A stretch of DNA of 13,684 bases from Oligoflexales bacterium (GTDB lineage Bacteria; Bdellovibrionota; Oligoflexia; Oligoflexales; Oligoflexaceae), in assembly GCA_015232735.1 (NCBI GenBank), contig JADFZC010000031.1:1-13684 (forward strand). Reading direction: 5' to 3'. Of the stretch, positions 1-6,984 are shown in pieces. A program made the position numbers and the translations under genes. The stretch's first letter is position 1, and the number at the start of each line of letters is the position of its first letter. The notes beneath the pieces are model-generated. The model worked only from the letters and a program-made list of their open reading frames with translations, had not been told where the DNA came from and did not search any database.

Positions 1-1095
1 AAAAAAATTTTCTGGAAAGAAAGGTGGGTGTTTGTAGGATGTTTTGGCGTATTTGGATTAGCCTGTTTTCTTTATTCTTCAATCCTCATGGCAAGAAATT
101 ATAATTCGGCTTACAAAATAGGGAATGAAAATATCAGCTATGAAAAACTTTATAATCAAAATAAGGAAAAGTTATTTGAAATTGAAAAAAAGAAATATGA
201 ATTAATAGAAAAAATTGCGAAAGAAAAATACTTGGAATATTACTGGCGAGAAATGGGGAAAGAAAAAAAAATTTCTGTAGAAAAAGCGAAAAGTGATTAT
301 TTGGCCAATCAAAACAAATATTCAGAAAAAGATGTTTCAGAGTTATACGATAGATATAGGAATCATCCGAAATTGAGGGATCTTTCAGATGACGACAAAA
401 GGAAACAAATTGTGGAATACCTGCAAATGCAGCGAAACTCTGAAGTTTTTGATAAAATTATTGAAGATGCTATTAAATCGGGCGGATTTTCAGTACTTTA
501 TCCAAAACCCGAAGAACCTAGGTATGATTATGAAATATTTGAAACTGACTCAATTAGATATGGTCCGGACACGAGGGATACAAAACCACTTGGCTGTTCC
601 TATGACTGTAAAGTTACGGTGATTGAATATTCGGAGTTTCAATGTCCTTTTTGTGAGAGAATTGTTCAAATTGAGAAAAGACTATTAAAAGAATATAAGG
701 GAAAACTGCGTTGGTTGGTAAGGGATTTTCCGCTGAGTTTTCATGACAGGGCTTTAGCTGCGGCGGTAGCGGCAAAATGTGCTGCTATACAGGACAGATA
801 TTGGGAAATGTATGAATTATTGTTTGCCAACCAAAGGTCTTTGTCAAATGAGTCTTTAACGGCATATGGAAAAACATTGGGTTTAGATTTTTCTAAATAT
901 GAATCCTGTATTGCTAACCCTGATCGCCAGCTAGCTGTAATAGAAAAAAATCAAAAGTCAGGTGAAAAAATGGGTATTAACGGTACTCCTGCTTTTATCA
1001 TTAACGGCAGAAAGGTATCAGGTGTTTTGCCGTATGAAGAATTTAAAAAGATTATTGATGAAGAGCTTGCAAATAAAAAGAATCTAAAAATCTAG
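1..1095 (+). CDS. Membrane-anchored DsbA-like thioredoxin-fold protein (5' end outside window)
   Basis: Likely a periplasmic thiol-disulfide oxidoreductase of the DsbA / Thioredoxin_4 group. The frame is open to base 1. The codons before the GTG at 28 encode a Lys/Arg-rich stretch (KKIFWKERW) that leads into a hydrophobic segment (about bases 28-90), so the true start lies just left of the window and the N-terminus is a membrane anchor or uncleaved signal. Counting from the GTG at 28, residues about 22-160 form a charged, helical, SurA-N-like region. The thioredoxin fold follows, with CPFC at 206-209 and the cis-Pro motif GTP at 319-321. Two further Cys (AAKC and YESC contexts) could form the second disulfide seen in some relatives, and a CSYDC pair precedes the fold. 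The active-site residues are intact. Oxidase versus isomerase activity cannot be told from sequence. The next gene starts 99 bp downstream. Confidence 0.88.
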   Translation, partial: KKIFWKERWVFVGCFGVFGLACFLYSSILMARNYNSAYKIGNENISYEKLYNQNKEKLFEIEKKKYELIEKIAKEKYLEYYWREMGKEKKISVEKAKSDYLANQNKYSEKDVSELYDRYRNHPKLRDLSDDDKRKQIVEYLQMQRNSEVFDKIIEDAIKSGGFSVLYPKPEEPRYDYEIFETDSIRYGPDTRDTKPLGCSYDCKVTVIEYSEFQCPFCERIVQIEKRLLKEYKGKLRWLVRDFPLSFHDRALAAAVAAKCAAIQDRYWEMYELLFANQRSLSNESLTAYGKTLGLDFSKYESCIANPDRQLAVIEKNQKSGEKMGINGTPAFIINGRKVSGVLPYEEFKKIIDEELANKKNLKI

Positions 1096-1194
1096 ATAGT
1101 TGGTAGCAGGAACTAATTTTTAATCTAAGGAAAAGATTTTTCTACCCGAAGTAATAATTAGGCTTTCAGTTTTATTGAAGGAGAAGAGTTTTTT

Positions 1195-1587
1195 ATGAAA
1201 CGGGAGAACAGGCGTGGCGGGCGTATTATTCTACAACATCCCTTAAAGGTTGTGATGTGTTCCATTGGAGCTCAGGTTCGTTATGAAGTTATGACAAGAA
1301 ACGTATCACATACAGGTTTTTTTTTAGAATATGAAAATCCGAATCGCTTTCCATTTACAATGTCAAGCATAATGGAAGTCTGGCTTGAACTCGACGATTC
1401 AAAAACGGTCTTTTTTAATGGGAAATTAGCACGAGTAGTAAACAAGGGTGATTTTTCGGAACAAGAGACAGGGACAGGAATTGGTATTCATATTGTACAA
1501 ATAGATCGCGAAAATGAAAAGTTACTGGAAGATTTTTTGTCACGTAAGATGGCGGAAAAAAACAAAAAAGGTGAGTCTGTAGCCTAA
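1195..1587 (+). CDS. PilZ-domain protein (probable c-di-GMP receptor)
   Basis: A 130-residue stand-alone PilZ protein. Both parts of the c-di-GMP binding signature are visible: RRGGR (RxxxR) at residues 6-10 and NVSHTG ([D/N]xSxxG) at 36-41. The spacing is right for a beta-barrel, and further beta-strand-like segments (VWLELDD, GTGIGIHIVQI) follow. The C-terminus is charged and probably helical. No second domain is fused, so the protein presumably passes the c-di-GMP signal to a partner. Such proteins commonly act on flagella, gliding or exopolysaccharide; a flagellin gene lies 11.6 kb away, but no direct link is shown. A strong Shine-Dalgarno (AAGGAG, 1178-1183) sits 11 nt before the ATG and supports this start. 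No clear terminator follows. Confidence 0.87.
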   Translation: MKRENRRGGRIILQHPLKVVMCSIGAQVRYEVMTRNVSHTGFFLEYENPNRFPFTMSSIMEVWLELDDSKTVFFNGKLARVVNKGDFSEQETGTGIGIHIVQIDRENEKLLEDFLSRKMAEKNKKGESVA

Positions 1588-1698
1588 AATTTAAATATAT
1601 TAAAGATTTTTTGTCGTTTTCCGATATCCTCTATTGAATCTAATTCAACATATCTGCCATTAGATAAATTTCGTATTACTTAGAGGAATATTAGTCAG

Positions 1699-1813
1699 TC
1701 TCTAGTGCGAAAGCATCAGGGATGTATCTGGAAGAACAAGGTGAGCATAGGATCTATTGTTCCATACGGACATTTAGTCATAGATCTTTTGTACTTAGGC
1801 TTCAAGATACATC
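1699..1813 (+). ncRNA. Candidate structured RNA, copy A
   Basis: A non-coding stretch that aligns without gaps to 12762-12876. P1: 1699-1708 pairs with 1713-1722 around a GAAA tetraloop, with two G-U wobbles and one A-C mismatch. P2: 1721-1729 pairs perfectly with 1805-1813 and closes a 91-nt domain. P4: 1749-1755 pairs with 1782-1788 with one G-U. Three G-U pairs and the GAAA loop make sense only on the plus strand, against one A-C mismatch that would be G-U on the minus strand, so plus is favoured. The P3 hairpin of copy B is nearly absent here. The RNA lies 111 nt after the PilZ stop and 65 nt before a small ORF, and no obvious dedicated promoter or U-tract terminator was seen. The family is not recognised; function unknown. 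Confidence 0.6.
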
Positions 1814-1878
1814 GCTAACGCATTTTACGCTAGTGACTTATTGTCCTAGAAAATCTTTTATGACGAGGTATTCTCATA

Positions 1879-2154
1879 ATGTTTGGCATATGTTTAAAAT
1901 TCTTAGTAAAGGTTATTGTTATTATAGTGATGGCATTTTACTCTTTTGAAGCAGGTGGCATTATTAATGGCGGGGACTTAATATATAAGGGAAGAAATAT
2001 TGAACAAGTTTGGATTAATTCCAAGGTGGCTGAGCGAGCGGACAATGATATTCAGGCAAGGCGAATGAGAAGTATGTTGGCTAAACATAAGTTAAACATC
2101 GAAGACATTTTAAAGAAACAAACCAATAAAATAAGGGGTGGAAAGGAAGAGTGA
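1879..2154 (+). CDS. Small putative exported protein, unrecognised
   Basis: A 91-residue ORF with no family I recognise. The N-terminus looks like a signal peptide: a short start with Lys at residues 7 and 11, a hydrophobic core (VIVIIVMAFYSF), then FEAGG, which could contain a signal peptidase I site around residue 25. The remainder is hydrophilic and Lys/Arg-rich, with a predicted helical region (ARRMRSMLAKHKLNIEDILKKQ). A GAGG at 1865-1868 lies 10 nt before the ATG, a moderate ribosome site. The ORF begins 65 nt after the structured RNA copy A and could share its transcript. Codon use looks like the neighbours. It could still be a chance ORF, but the signal-like N-terminus argues for a real gene. 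Confidence 0.5.
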   Translation: MFGICLKFLVKVIVIIVMAFYSFEAGGIINGGDLIYKGRNIEQVWINSKVAERADNDIQARRMRSMLAKHKLNIEDILKKQTNKIRGGKEE

Positions 2155-2325
2155 CATATATTTATATTATACTTCACTAGAAAAAAGCCTAAAAAAGTTT
2201 TAAAGGATATTTTTGGATACTAGACTATGATTCAATATTCGATTAAAGTTTTTATTATATATATGGTAGCTCAGTTGAAGGAGTTTTGTTTCAAATAGTT
2301 CCGGATTTTTTTTGAAAGGGTATTT

Positions 2326-2562
2326 ATGGATTGGAAAACAGCAAAAGTTCCTCAAGGAAGTAAATTGTTCAAGCAACATAATTTTATTTACATGCATAAA
2401 GGCGTAACATATACCCTTGAAATTGACGAGTATCATGACAATTCTTTTGCAGGGCATGGGGAAAATTCTACTGATAAGAATTTTATTATAGAATCTGTAA
2501 GTGGAAAATCTGTAGTTGACTGCTTGAATGGATTAATACAAAAGATAACCGGTAGGACTTAA
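2326..2562 (+). CDS. Small conserved-looking protein, unrecognised
   Basis: A 78-residue soluble protein without signal peptide or membrane segment. It has alternating strand-like segments (HNFIYMHKGVTYTLEIDEY, NFIIESVSGKSVVDCLNGLIQKI), consistent with a small alpha/beta fold, and no Cys-rich or HTH pattern. AAAGGG at 2315-2320, 5 nt before the ATG, is a good ribosome site and the reason for accepting this start. The gene is convergent with the TPR gene: its stop lies only 11 bp from the other stop, and this tight packing suggests both are real. An opposite-strand reading frame at 2200-2457 is taken as a shadow because it has no comparable ribosome site. Function unknown. Confidence 0.62.
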   Translation: MDWKTAKVPQGSKLFKQHNFIYMHKGVTYTLEIDEYHDNSFAGHGENSTDKNFIIESVSGKSVVDCLNGLIQKITGRT

Positions 2563-2573
2563 AAAAAATAGCG

Positions 2574-4133
2574 CTATGGTTTATGAGAACTTTCAATAAT
2601 TAACTCCTCCTCAGAGGTGTTATCTACAAGTGTTTTAAATTGATGCATGTTTTTAATATTATCGAAGTCAGGGTCTGATTTGGCAGTTTCTCCGAGTTTT
2701 GGGTCCAGCTGTATAGCTTCTCTTAATGTGTTTAATGCTTCGAGAGTTCGTCCAATCTTTGAAAGAATACAGGCTTTGTTGTATTTTGCAGTTGCGTCAT
2801 CTGGGTCTATTTCAATTGCCATTGAAAATTGTGCCAGTGCTTTATTCATTTCATTCATTCTATAGTATACAAGGCCAAGTCCATTTATGTAATCACTTCT
2901 ATTTGGATCAAGAATGATTGCATTTTCGTAGGCCTCTATTGCTTTTTTGTTCTCTTTGAGATCTTCAGAAAAAGTTTCACCAAGCAGGGCATAGATTGCT
3001 CCTGACCCTGCAGAATTTTTAATTACAGACTCCAGTAATTCAGCAAATTGTCTTTCCTTTTTTTGCTCCCTATACAATTGTCGTATTTGGAAGATCATGG
3101 ACTCGGAATTTTCCGCCAGTGTAATTGCGAGATAGAAATTCTGATGAGCCTTCCCTTGATTTTTTGCTTTAAGTGAAATGCTAGCCAGATGCAAATGTAT
3201 AACGGATTTAATTAGAGGGTCTTTCGAAACACTTTTGTGTGATAAAGCACTTAAAAGCAGCTTTTCCGAATCAATCGGTTTGTTAAGCTTTTGATAGAGT
3301 ATCATTGCATCATTAATTTTTGCTTCTACGGTATCTGGATATTTCGTATATATCTGCTGATATATCAAATGTGATTCCTGATATCTGTTTGCTTTTGTCA
3401 ATATAAGCGCTTTGGTGTGAAGGAACAAAGTGTTGGGAAATTCTTTATGCCAAGCGTCAAGACTGGAAATAAATTCATCTTGATTCATTTCTCTTTCTTC
3501 TATTGCAATAATATATGGAACGATGACTTCATGTTGTGAGCTGTTTGTACTCATAGCCTTCTGTAGCAATTCCTTGGTCTCTTTAAATGGCAATATATCA
3601 GATTGCATTTTTGCCTTAAGGAAGTAATATCGCCATGTAGGTTTATGGGTCTGGCTTTTGATTGACTGATCTAAAAACTTCAAACTGCTTTTTGTCTGTC
3701 CCATTAGATCAAGAATTTCTGCAATTACTATATATCCGTAATCCTGATCGGTATCCAATTCTAATGCGTGTTGTGCCAACTCAGACGCCTTTCTCAATAT
3801 TGCAAGGTTAGTGTGATTATAAATGAATAATCTGACGTATAAGTGTGAAAGAAGGTAAAAAGGAAAAGGTGAATCTGGATTTCTTTGTATCAAATGAGAT
3901 ATTTTTTGTTCCACTTCGCTAAATTCATCAGGCTCAGCAATCCATACCTGTTTCTCAAGTTCAAATAATTCATTTTTTTCACTGATTGACTTAGAATCGG
4001 ACGAGTAGGCTGGTTCAGCGAAAAAATAGGAAACTAAAAATAAAAAAGAAAAGCAGAATACAATTTTGGCTAAATGGTATTTGGAATTGTCGACCAGAAT
4101 TGATTTTAAATTTTCATACATGCAATAACTCAT
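2574..4133 (-). CDS. Exported tetratricopeptide-repeat protein
   Basis: A 519-residue TPR protein, probably periplasmic. The N-terminus carries a signal sequence: Lys-containing n-region, hydrophobic core at about residues 24-38 and AEPAYS as likely cleavage region (residues 39-44). The rest is helical repeats. The clearest TPR units are at about 395-480, with the usual A/Y/L pattern and ILDP/EIDP/QLDP ends; earlier degenerate repeats fill residues 55-390. The tail (DPDFDNIKNMHQFKTLVD) is the common C-terminal cap of such proteins. TPR arrays mediate protein-protein contacts, and the partner is unknown. Start is uncertain: ATG at 4133 lacks a clear Shine-Dalgarno, and an in-frame ATG at 4121 (residue 5) is equally possible and would shorten the long n-region. 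The gene is divergent from the S41 peptidase gene. Confidence 0.85.
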   Translation of the reverse strand: MSYCMYENLKSILVDNSKYHLAKIVFCFSFLFLVSYFFAEPAYSSDSKSISEKNELFELEKQVWIAEPDEFSEVEQKISHLIQRNPDSPFPFYLLSHLYVRLFIYNHTNLAILRKASELAQHALELDTDQDYGYIVIAEILDLMGQTKSSLKFLDQSIKSQTHKPTWRYYFLKAKMQSDILPFKETKELLQKAMSTNSSQHEVIVPYIIAIEEREMNQDEFISSLDAWHKEFPNTLFLHTKALILTKANRYQESHLIYQQIYTKYPDTVEAKINDAMILYQKLNKPIDSEKLLLSALSHKSVSKDPLIKSVIHLHLASISLKAKNQGKAHQNFYLAITLAENSESMIFQIRQLYREQKKERQFAELLESVIKNSAGSGAIYALLGETFSEDLKENKKAIEAYENAIILDPNRSDYINGLGLVYYRMNEMNKALAQFSMAIEIDPDDATAKYNKACILSKIGRTLEALNTLREAIQLDPKLGETAKSDPDFDNIKNMHQFKTLVDNTSEEELIIESSHKP

Positions 4134-4197
4134 TATTATGGGTCAAACACCCTACTTTTTTGTTTTCGGATAAATTTGATTTTTTATTATTCGGAAG

Positions 4198-4240
4198 TTG
4201 GTATTTTTAAATGCATCAAATATAATAGCTGTAAATACAG
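4198..4240 (+). promoter_or_regulatory. Sigma70-like promoter with operator-like inverted repeat upstream of the S41 peptidase operon
   Basis: TTGGTA (4198-4203), a 17-nt spacer and a perfect TATAAT (4221-4226) make a good housekeeping-type promoter. Transcription would begin near 4233, inside the inverted repeat CTGTAAATACAG (4229-4240). A palindrome on the start site is a common repressor position, but no regulator is identified. It would give an untranslated leader of about 150 nt before the ATG at 4387. Confidence 0.48.
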
Positions 4241-4365
4241 TGGCATATGGAAATAATATTTTTTGTGATTTAGCAAATGGATGTTTTTTGTTTCAGATTT
4301 ATGATGAATTTAATAGTGGTTTTGAATACGCTTCTACTCTAATATTTTCCAAATTCTAACCGAAA

Positions 4366-4391
4366 AGCATGTTTGGAGAGTCAAACATGCT
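4366..4391 (+). promoter_or_regulatory. Perfect inverted repeat over the translation start of the S41 peptidase
   Basis: AGCATGTTTG (4366-4375) and CAAACATGCT (4382-4391) are exact reverse complements separated by GAGAGT. In the mRNA this is a 10-bp hairpin with a 6-nt loop. The Shine-Dalgarno GGAG (4375-4378) is mostly in the loop, while the preferred ATG (4387-4389) is buried in the 3' arm. An in-frame ATG (4369-4371) lies in the 5' arm. The structure could limit initiation or select between the two starts. Confidence 0.6.
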
Positions 4392-6969
4392 AAGTCTTTA
4401 TAAATATTTGTATAAAAATAAGTTTATTTTGATCCTGATATTGATGATAACCATTGGGGTATCCCTCAATCTGTTAATTTATCGTAATAAAGAAAAGAAA
4501 TATCCAGAATATCCCAGCGAAATAGAAAAGCAAAAAATTGAGAGCGAAAAAGAGGAAAATGAAAATATTGAAGTGACGCAAAGAAGCCTCATGAACCCGC
4601 TTTTTCTGGATTCCATCTTATCTATTATTAAAAACTACTATGTTGATGAGTCGGTAGTTGACAATAAATACCTGATGGGCATTGCTTTATCTCAATTGTC
4701 TAATGATTTGGATGGGAGTTTTACTAGCAAAGAAAATAGTTATAGTTTTGCTTTTCATAATGATTCGATTCAGTTGAATATTTCACAGAATTATGGATAT
4801 CAGTCCTTCATAAAGGATGCGGAAAAGATGTCACTGTTTTTAGATAAACATTTGTCTGAAATAGAAACGACTGGCTATTATCAAAGTTCCTGGAAAGACA
4901 ATTCTGAATATTGGTATTCAAAAGGATGTTTTGTTTTTTTAAATGCCATGTTGATAGCTTTAGATTCACATAGCTCATTATTGGATGCAAGTGCATATAA
5001 GGAACTGAGACAAGGCACGGAAGGTGCATTTGGAGGACTTGGTATTGTTGTTGGTGTTAGAAATAATCTATTGACCGTCATAAAACCACTCCCTAATAGT
5101 CCAGCTCTGAAGATGGGAATTAAGAAGCATGATAAAATAATGCAAATAGACGGTTTTGATACCTTTGGAGTCACCTTAGACAATCTTGTGGAACATATGA
5201 GAGGAGCTCCAGGAACAAGAGTAGATATCTCACTATTGAGAGATGGAGCACTTTCTCCTGTGAATATATCAATGGTGAGGGAAATAATTCAGGTCAATTC
5301 TGTTGAGTCAGTTTTAGTCAGAAAGTCGAAATACAATATACTTCATTTAGTAATTGAAAGTTTTTCCGCAAGAACTGACAGAGAATTAAGAAATGCAATC
5401 ATGAATACCAAAGAACAATTAAAGGGGGGACAAATAAATGGATTGATCCTGGATCTTCGATCAAATCCGGGGGGGCTTTTAGATCAAGCAGTCAAAGTAT
5501 CCGATCTTTTCTTGAGAAGTGGAACTATAGTGACAACAAAAGGACGAAGAGAAGAAGTTGAATTAGCCAATAACAGATTATCAGACATTGATTATCCAAT
5601 AGCTATTTTAATTAATTCTGAGTCTGCGTCAGCAAGCGAAATCGTTGCTGGAGCGCTTCAGGATAACAATAGAGCGATAGTGATTGGGCTTCCAAGCTTT
5701 GGGAAAGGATCAGTCCAGACAATTTTTGAACTCCCAGGAAACCAGGCGCTTAAATTGACAATAGCACGCTATTATACTCCAAATGGCCGATCAATTCAGA
5801 ATGTTGGTATACTGCCGGATGTCTGGCTTCAGCCTGTTGCAAACCAAAAAACAAATAATAACCTATTTGGACAAAATAGATTTAGAAATGAAAGATTTCT
5901 GCAGAACAGTTTAAATCAAGGAAATGAAAAGCTAGACAAGATTTTAAGAGACAGGAATATGAATCAGTTTAAGGGATACTATTTGGTAAATTCAATCAAT
6001 GAATTTAAGGAAAGCGAAAGAGGCAAGGATATTGAATTAGAATTTGCAATTGGCCTGATGGAAAGAATTAATCAGCAGTATAAAGGTTCACTGCCGGATG
6101 GAACAAGGCGGGCTACGCATTGGCTGGCTGTCAGCTCTGATTATTCAATGAAAGAATTAGAGAAAATGACGGTGGATAGCAAAAACTGGCTTAAAAATAA
6201 ATTGAATGTCAATTGGGAAAATTTCTCGAGAGAAAAACCTGGAGACGATGAAATATCATTTTCGGTGACTGATACTAAAGGAAAAGAGATTGGGAATAAC
6301 GAAGTGAGAAAAATTGGGTGGAAAATAAAAAATAAGTCGTCAAACCCATTAGCTAGAGTTTCCATTTTTATTAGAACTGATGTTGCTGGAAATGAGCCTG
6401 TGGAGTATTTGATTGGTTATATAGCCCCATTTGAAGAAAGAAGTGGAAATATCAATTTTCCAATATCTATTAACGGTGAACATAGCCATATTTCCATTTA
6501 TGCAGGAGTATGTTCAGATTTGGAAATTAGACCTCTTTTGAGTCGCAGACTTAATTATGTTGTCATTCAAAGAGAACAGCCCCAAATAGCATATGGGGTG
6601 TGGCTATTTGATGATGTTAAAGGAAACAGAGATGGTATTCTCGATAAAAATGAAGATGGTCTTTTGGATATTTGGATGAGGAATGATGGAAAAGTTGATG
6701 CAAATAATGTCAATGTGGGCCTTTTAAATCTCTCGGGAAATCAAATATCGATCTCTTCGGACAAATTAAAGTTTCTAAGAATTAAAAGTGGAGAAACATC
6801 TCATGCTGTATTTACAGTGAAAGCTACGGATACACTTGTCCTGGACAAGCTGCCTGTAGGACTGAATATTAGTTATGATGAAAGTATACATCCAATTCAG
6901 AAAAGCATTTTCATTGATGCCAATCCGAGCACTTCAGTTGCAAGAAAATCGGATTTGCTTAGTCATTGA
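4387..6969 (+). CDS. S41-family C-terminal processing peptidase with long C-terminal extension
   Basis: A membrane-anchored, probably periplasmic Ser/Lys protease of the CtpA/Prc type, 860 residues from this start. ATG 4387 is preferred over the in-frame ATG 4369 because GGAG (4375-4378) is 8 nt upstream of it. Order: N-terminal membrane segment (about residues 12-31), charged linker, helical region, PDZ domain (about 212-300, with GGLGIVV and GAPGTRVDI), then the catalytic domain. In SASAS the middle Ser (415) is the likely nucleophile and Lys440 in FGKGSVQ the general base; the 25-residue distance fits the family. After about residue 490 comes an extension of nearly 370 residues not found in short CtpA enzymes. 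It includes an Asp-rich stretch (DDVKGNRDGILDKNEDG, 742-758) resembling a calcium-binding loop ahead of a beta-sandwich-like segment. The glycosyltransferase gene follows after 15 bp, probably in one operon. Confidence 0.9.
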   Translation: MLSLYKYLYKNKFILILILMITIGVSLNLLIYRNKEKKYPEYPSEIEKQKIESEKEENENIEVTQRSLMNPLFLDSILSIIKNYYVDESVVDNKYLMGIALSQLSNDLDGSFTSKENSYSFAFHNDSIQLNISQNYGYQSFIKDAEKMSLFLDKHLSEIETTGYYQSSWKDNSEYWYSKGCFVFLNAMLIALDSHSSLLDASAYKELRQGTEGAFGGLGIVVGVRNNLLTVIKPLPNSPALKMGIKKHDKIMQIDGFDTFGVTLDNLVEHMRGAPGTRVDISLLRDGALSPVNISMVREIIQVNSVESVLVRKSKYNILHLVIESFSARTDRELRNAIMNTKEQLKGGQINGLILDLRSNPGGLLDQAVKVSDLFLRSGTIVTTKGRREEVELANNRLSDIDYPIAILINSESASASEIVAGALQDNNRAIVIGLPSFGKGSVQTIFELPGNQALKLTIARYYTPNGRSIQNVGILPDVWLQPVANQKTNNNLFGQNRFRNERFLQNSLNQGNEKLDKILRDRNMNQFKGYYLVNSINEFKESERGKDIELEFAIGLMERINQQYKGSLPDGTRRATHWLAVSSDYSMKELEKMTVDSKNWLKNKLNVNWENFSREKPGDDEISFSVTDTKGKEIGNNEVRKIGWKIKNKSSNPLARVSIFIRTDVAGNEPVEYLIGYIAPFEERSGNINFPISINGEHSHISIYAGVCSDLEIRPLLSRRLNYVVIQREQPQIAYGVWLFDDVKGNRDGILDKNEDGLLDIWMRNDGKVDANNVNVGLLNLSGNQISISSDKLKFLRIKSGETSHAVFTVKATDTLVLDKLPVGLNISYDESIHPIQKSIFIDANPSTSVARKSDLLSH

Positions 6970-6984
6970 GTTTATGGGTGAGAA

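Noticed and set aside
1722..1949. A 75-residue plus-strand reading frame
   Set aside because: It overlaps the structured RNA copy A, has no ribosome site and an unconvincing composition; the helices explain the sequence better.
2244..2251. TAAAGTTT, identical to a sigma28 -35 element
   Set aside because: The sequence at the expected -10 position (ATGGTAGC) does not resemble GCCGATAA.
2267..2284. A tRNA-like D-arm (TAGCTCAGTTG with GCTC/GAGT pairing)
   Set aside because: No acceptor stem, anticodon arm of proper size or T-arm follows; the next 40 nt lead straight into the ribosome site of the small ORF at 2326.
2568..2577. ATAGCGCTAT next to an A8 tract as a minus-strand terminator after the TPR gene or shared convergent terminator
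   Set aside because: The palindrome is too short to form a stable hairpin once a loop is allowed, and it overlaps the stop codon.
4229..4240. CTGTAAATACAG as a LexA box
   Set aside because: The E. coli-type box needs CTGT-N8-ACAG, but here only four bases lie between the half-sites; kept only as a generic dyad.
4881..5183. A 100-residue minus-strand reading frame
   Set aside because: It is antisense to the PDZ-coding part of the S41 peptidase gene and has no family features.
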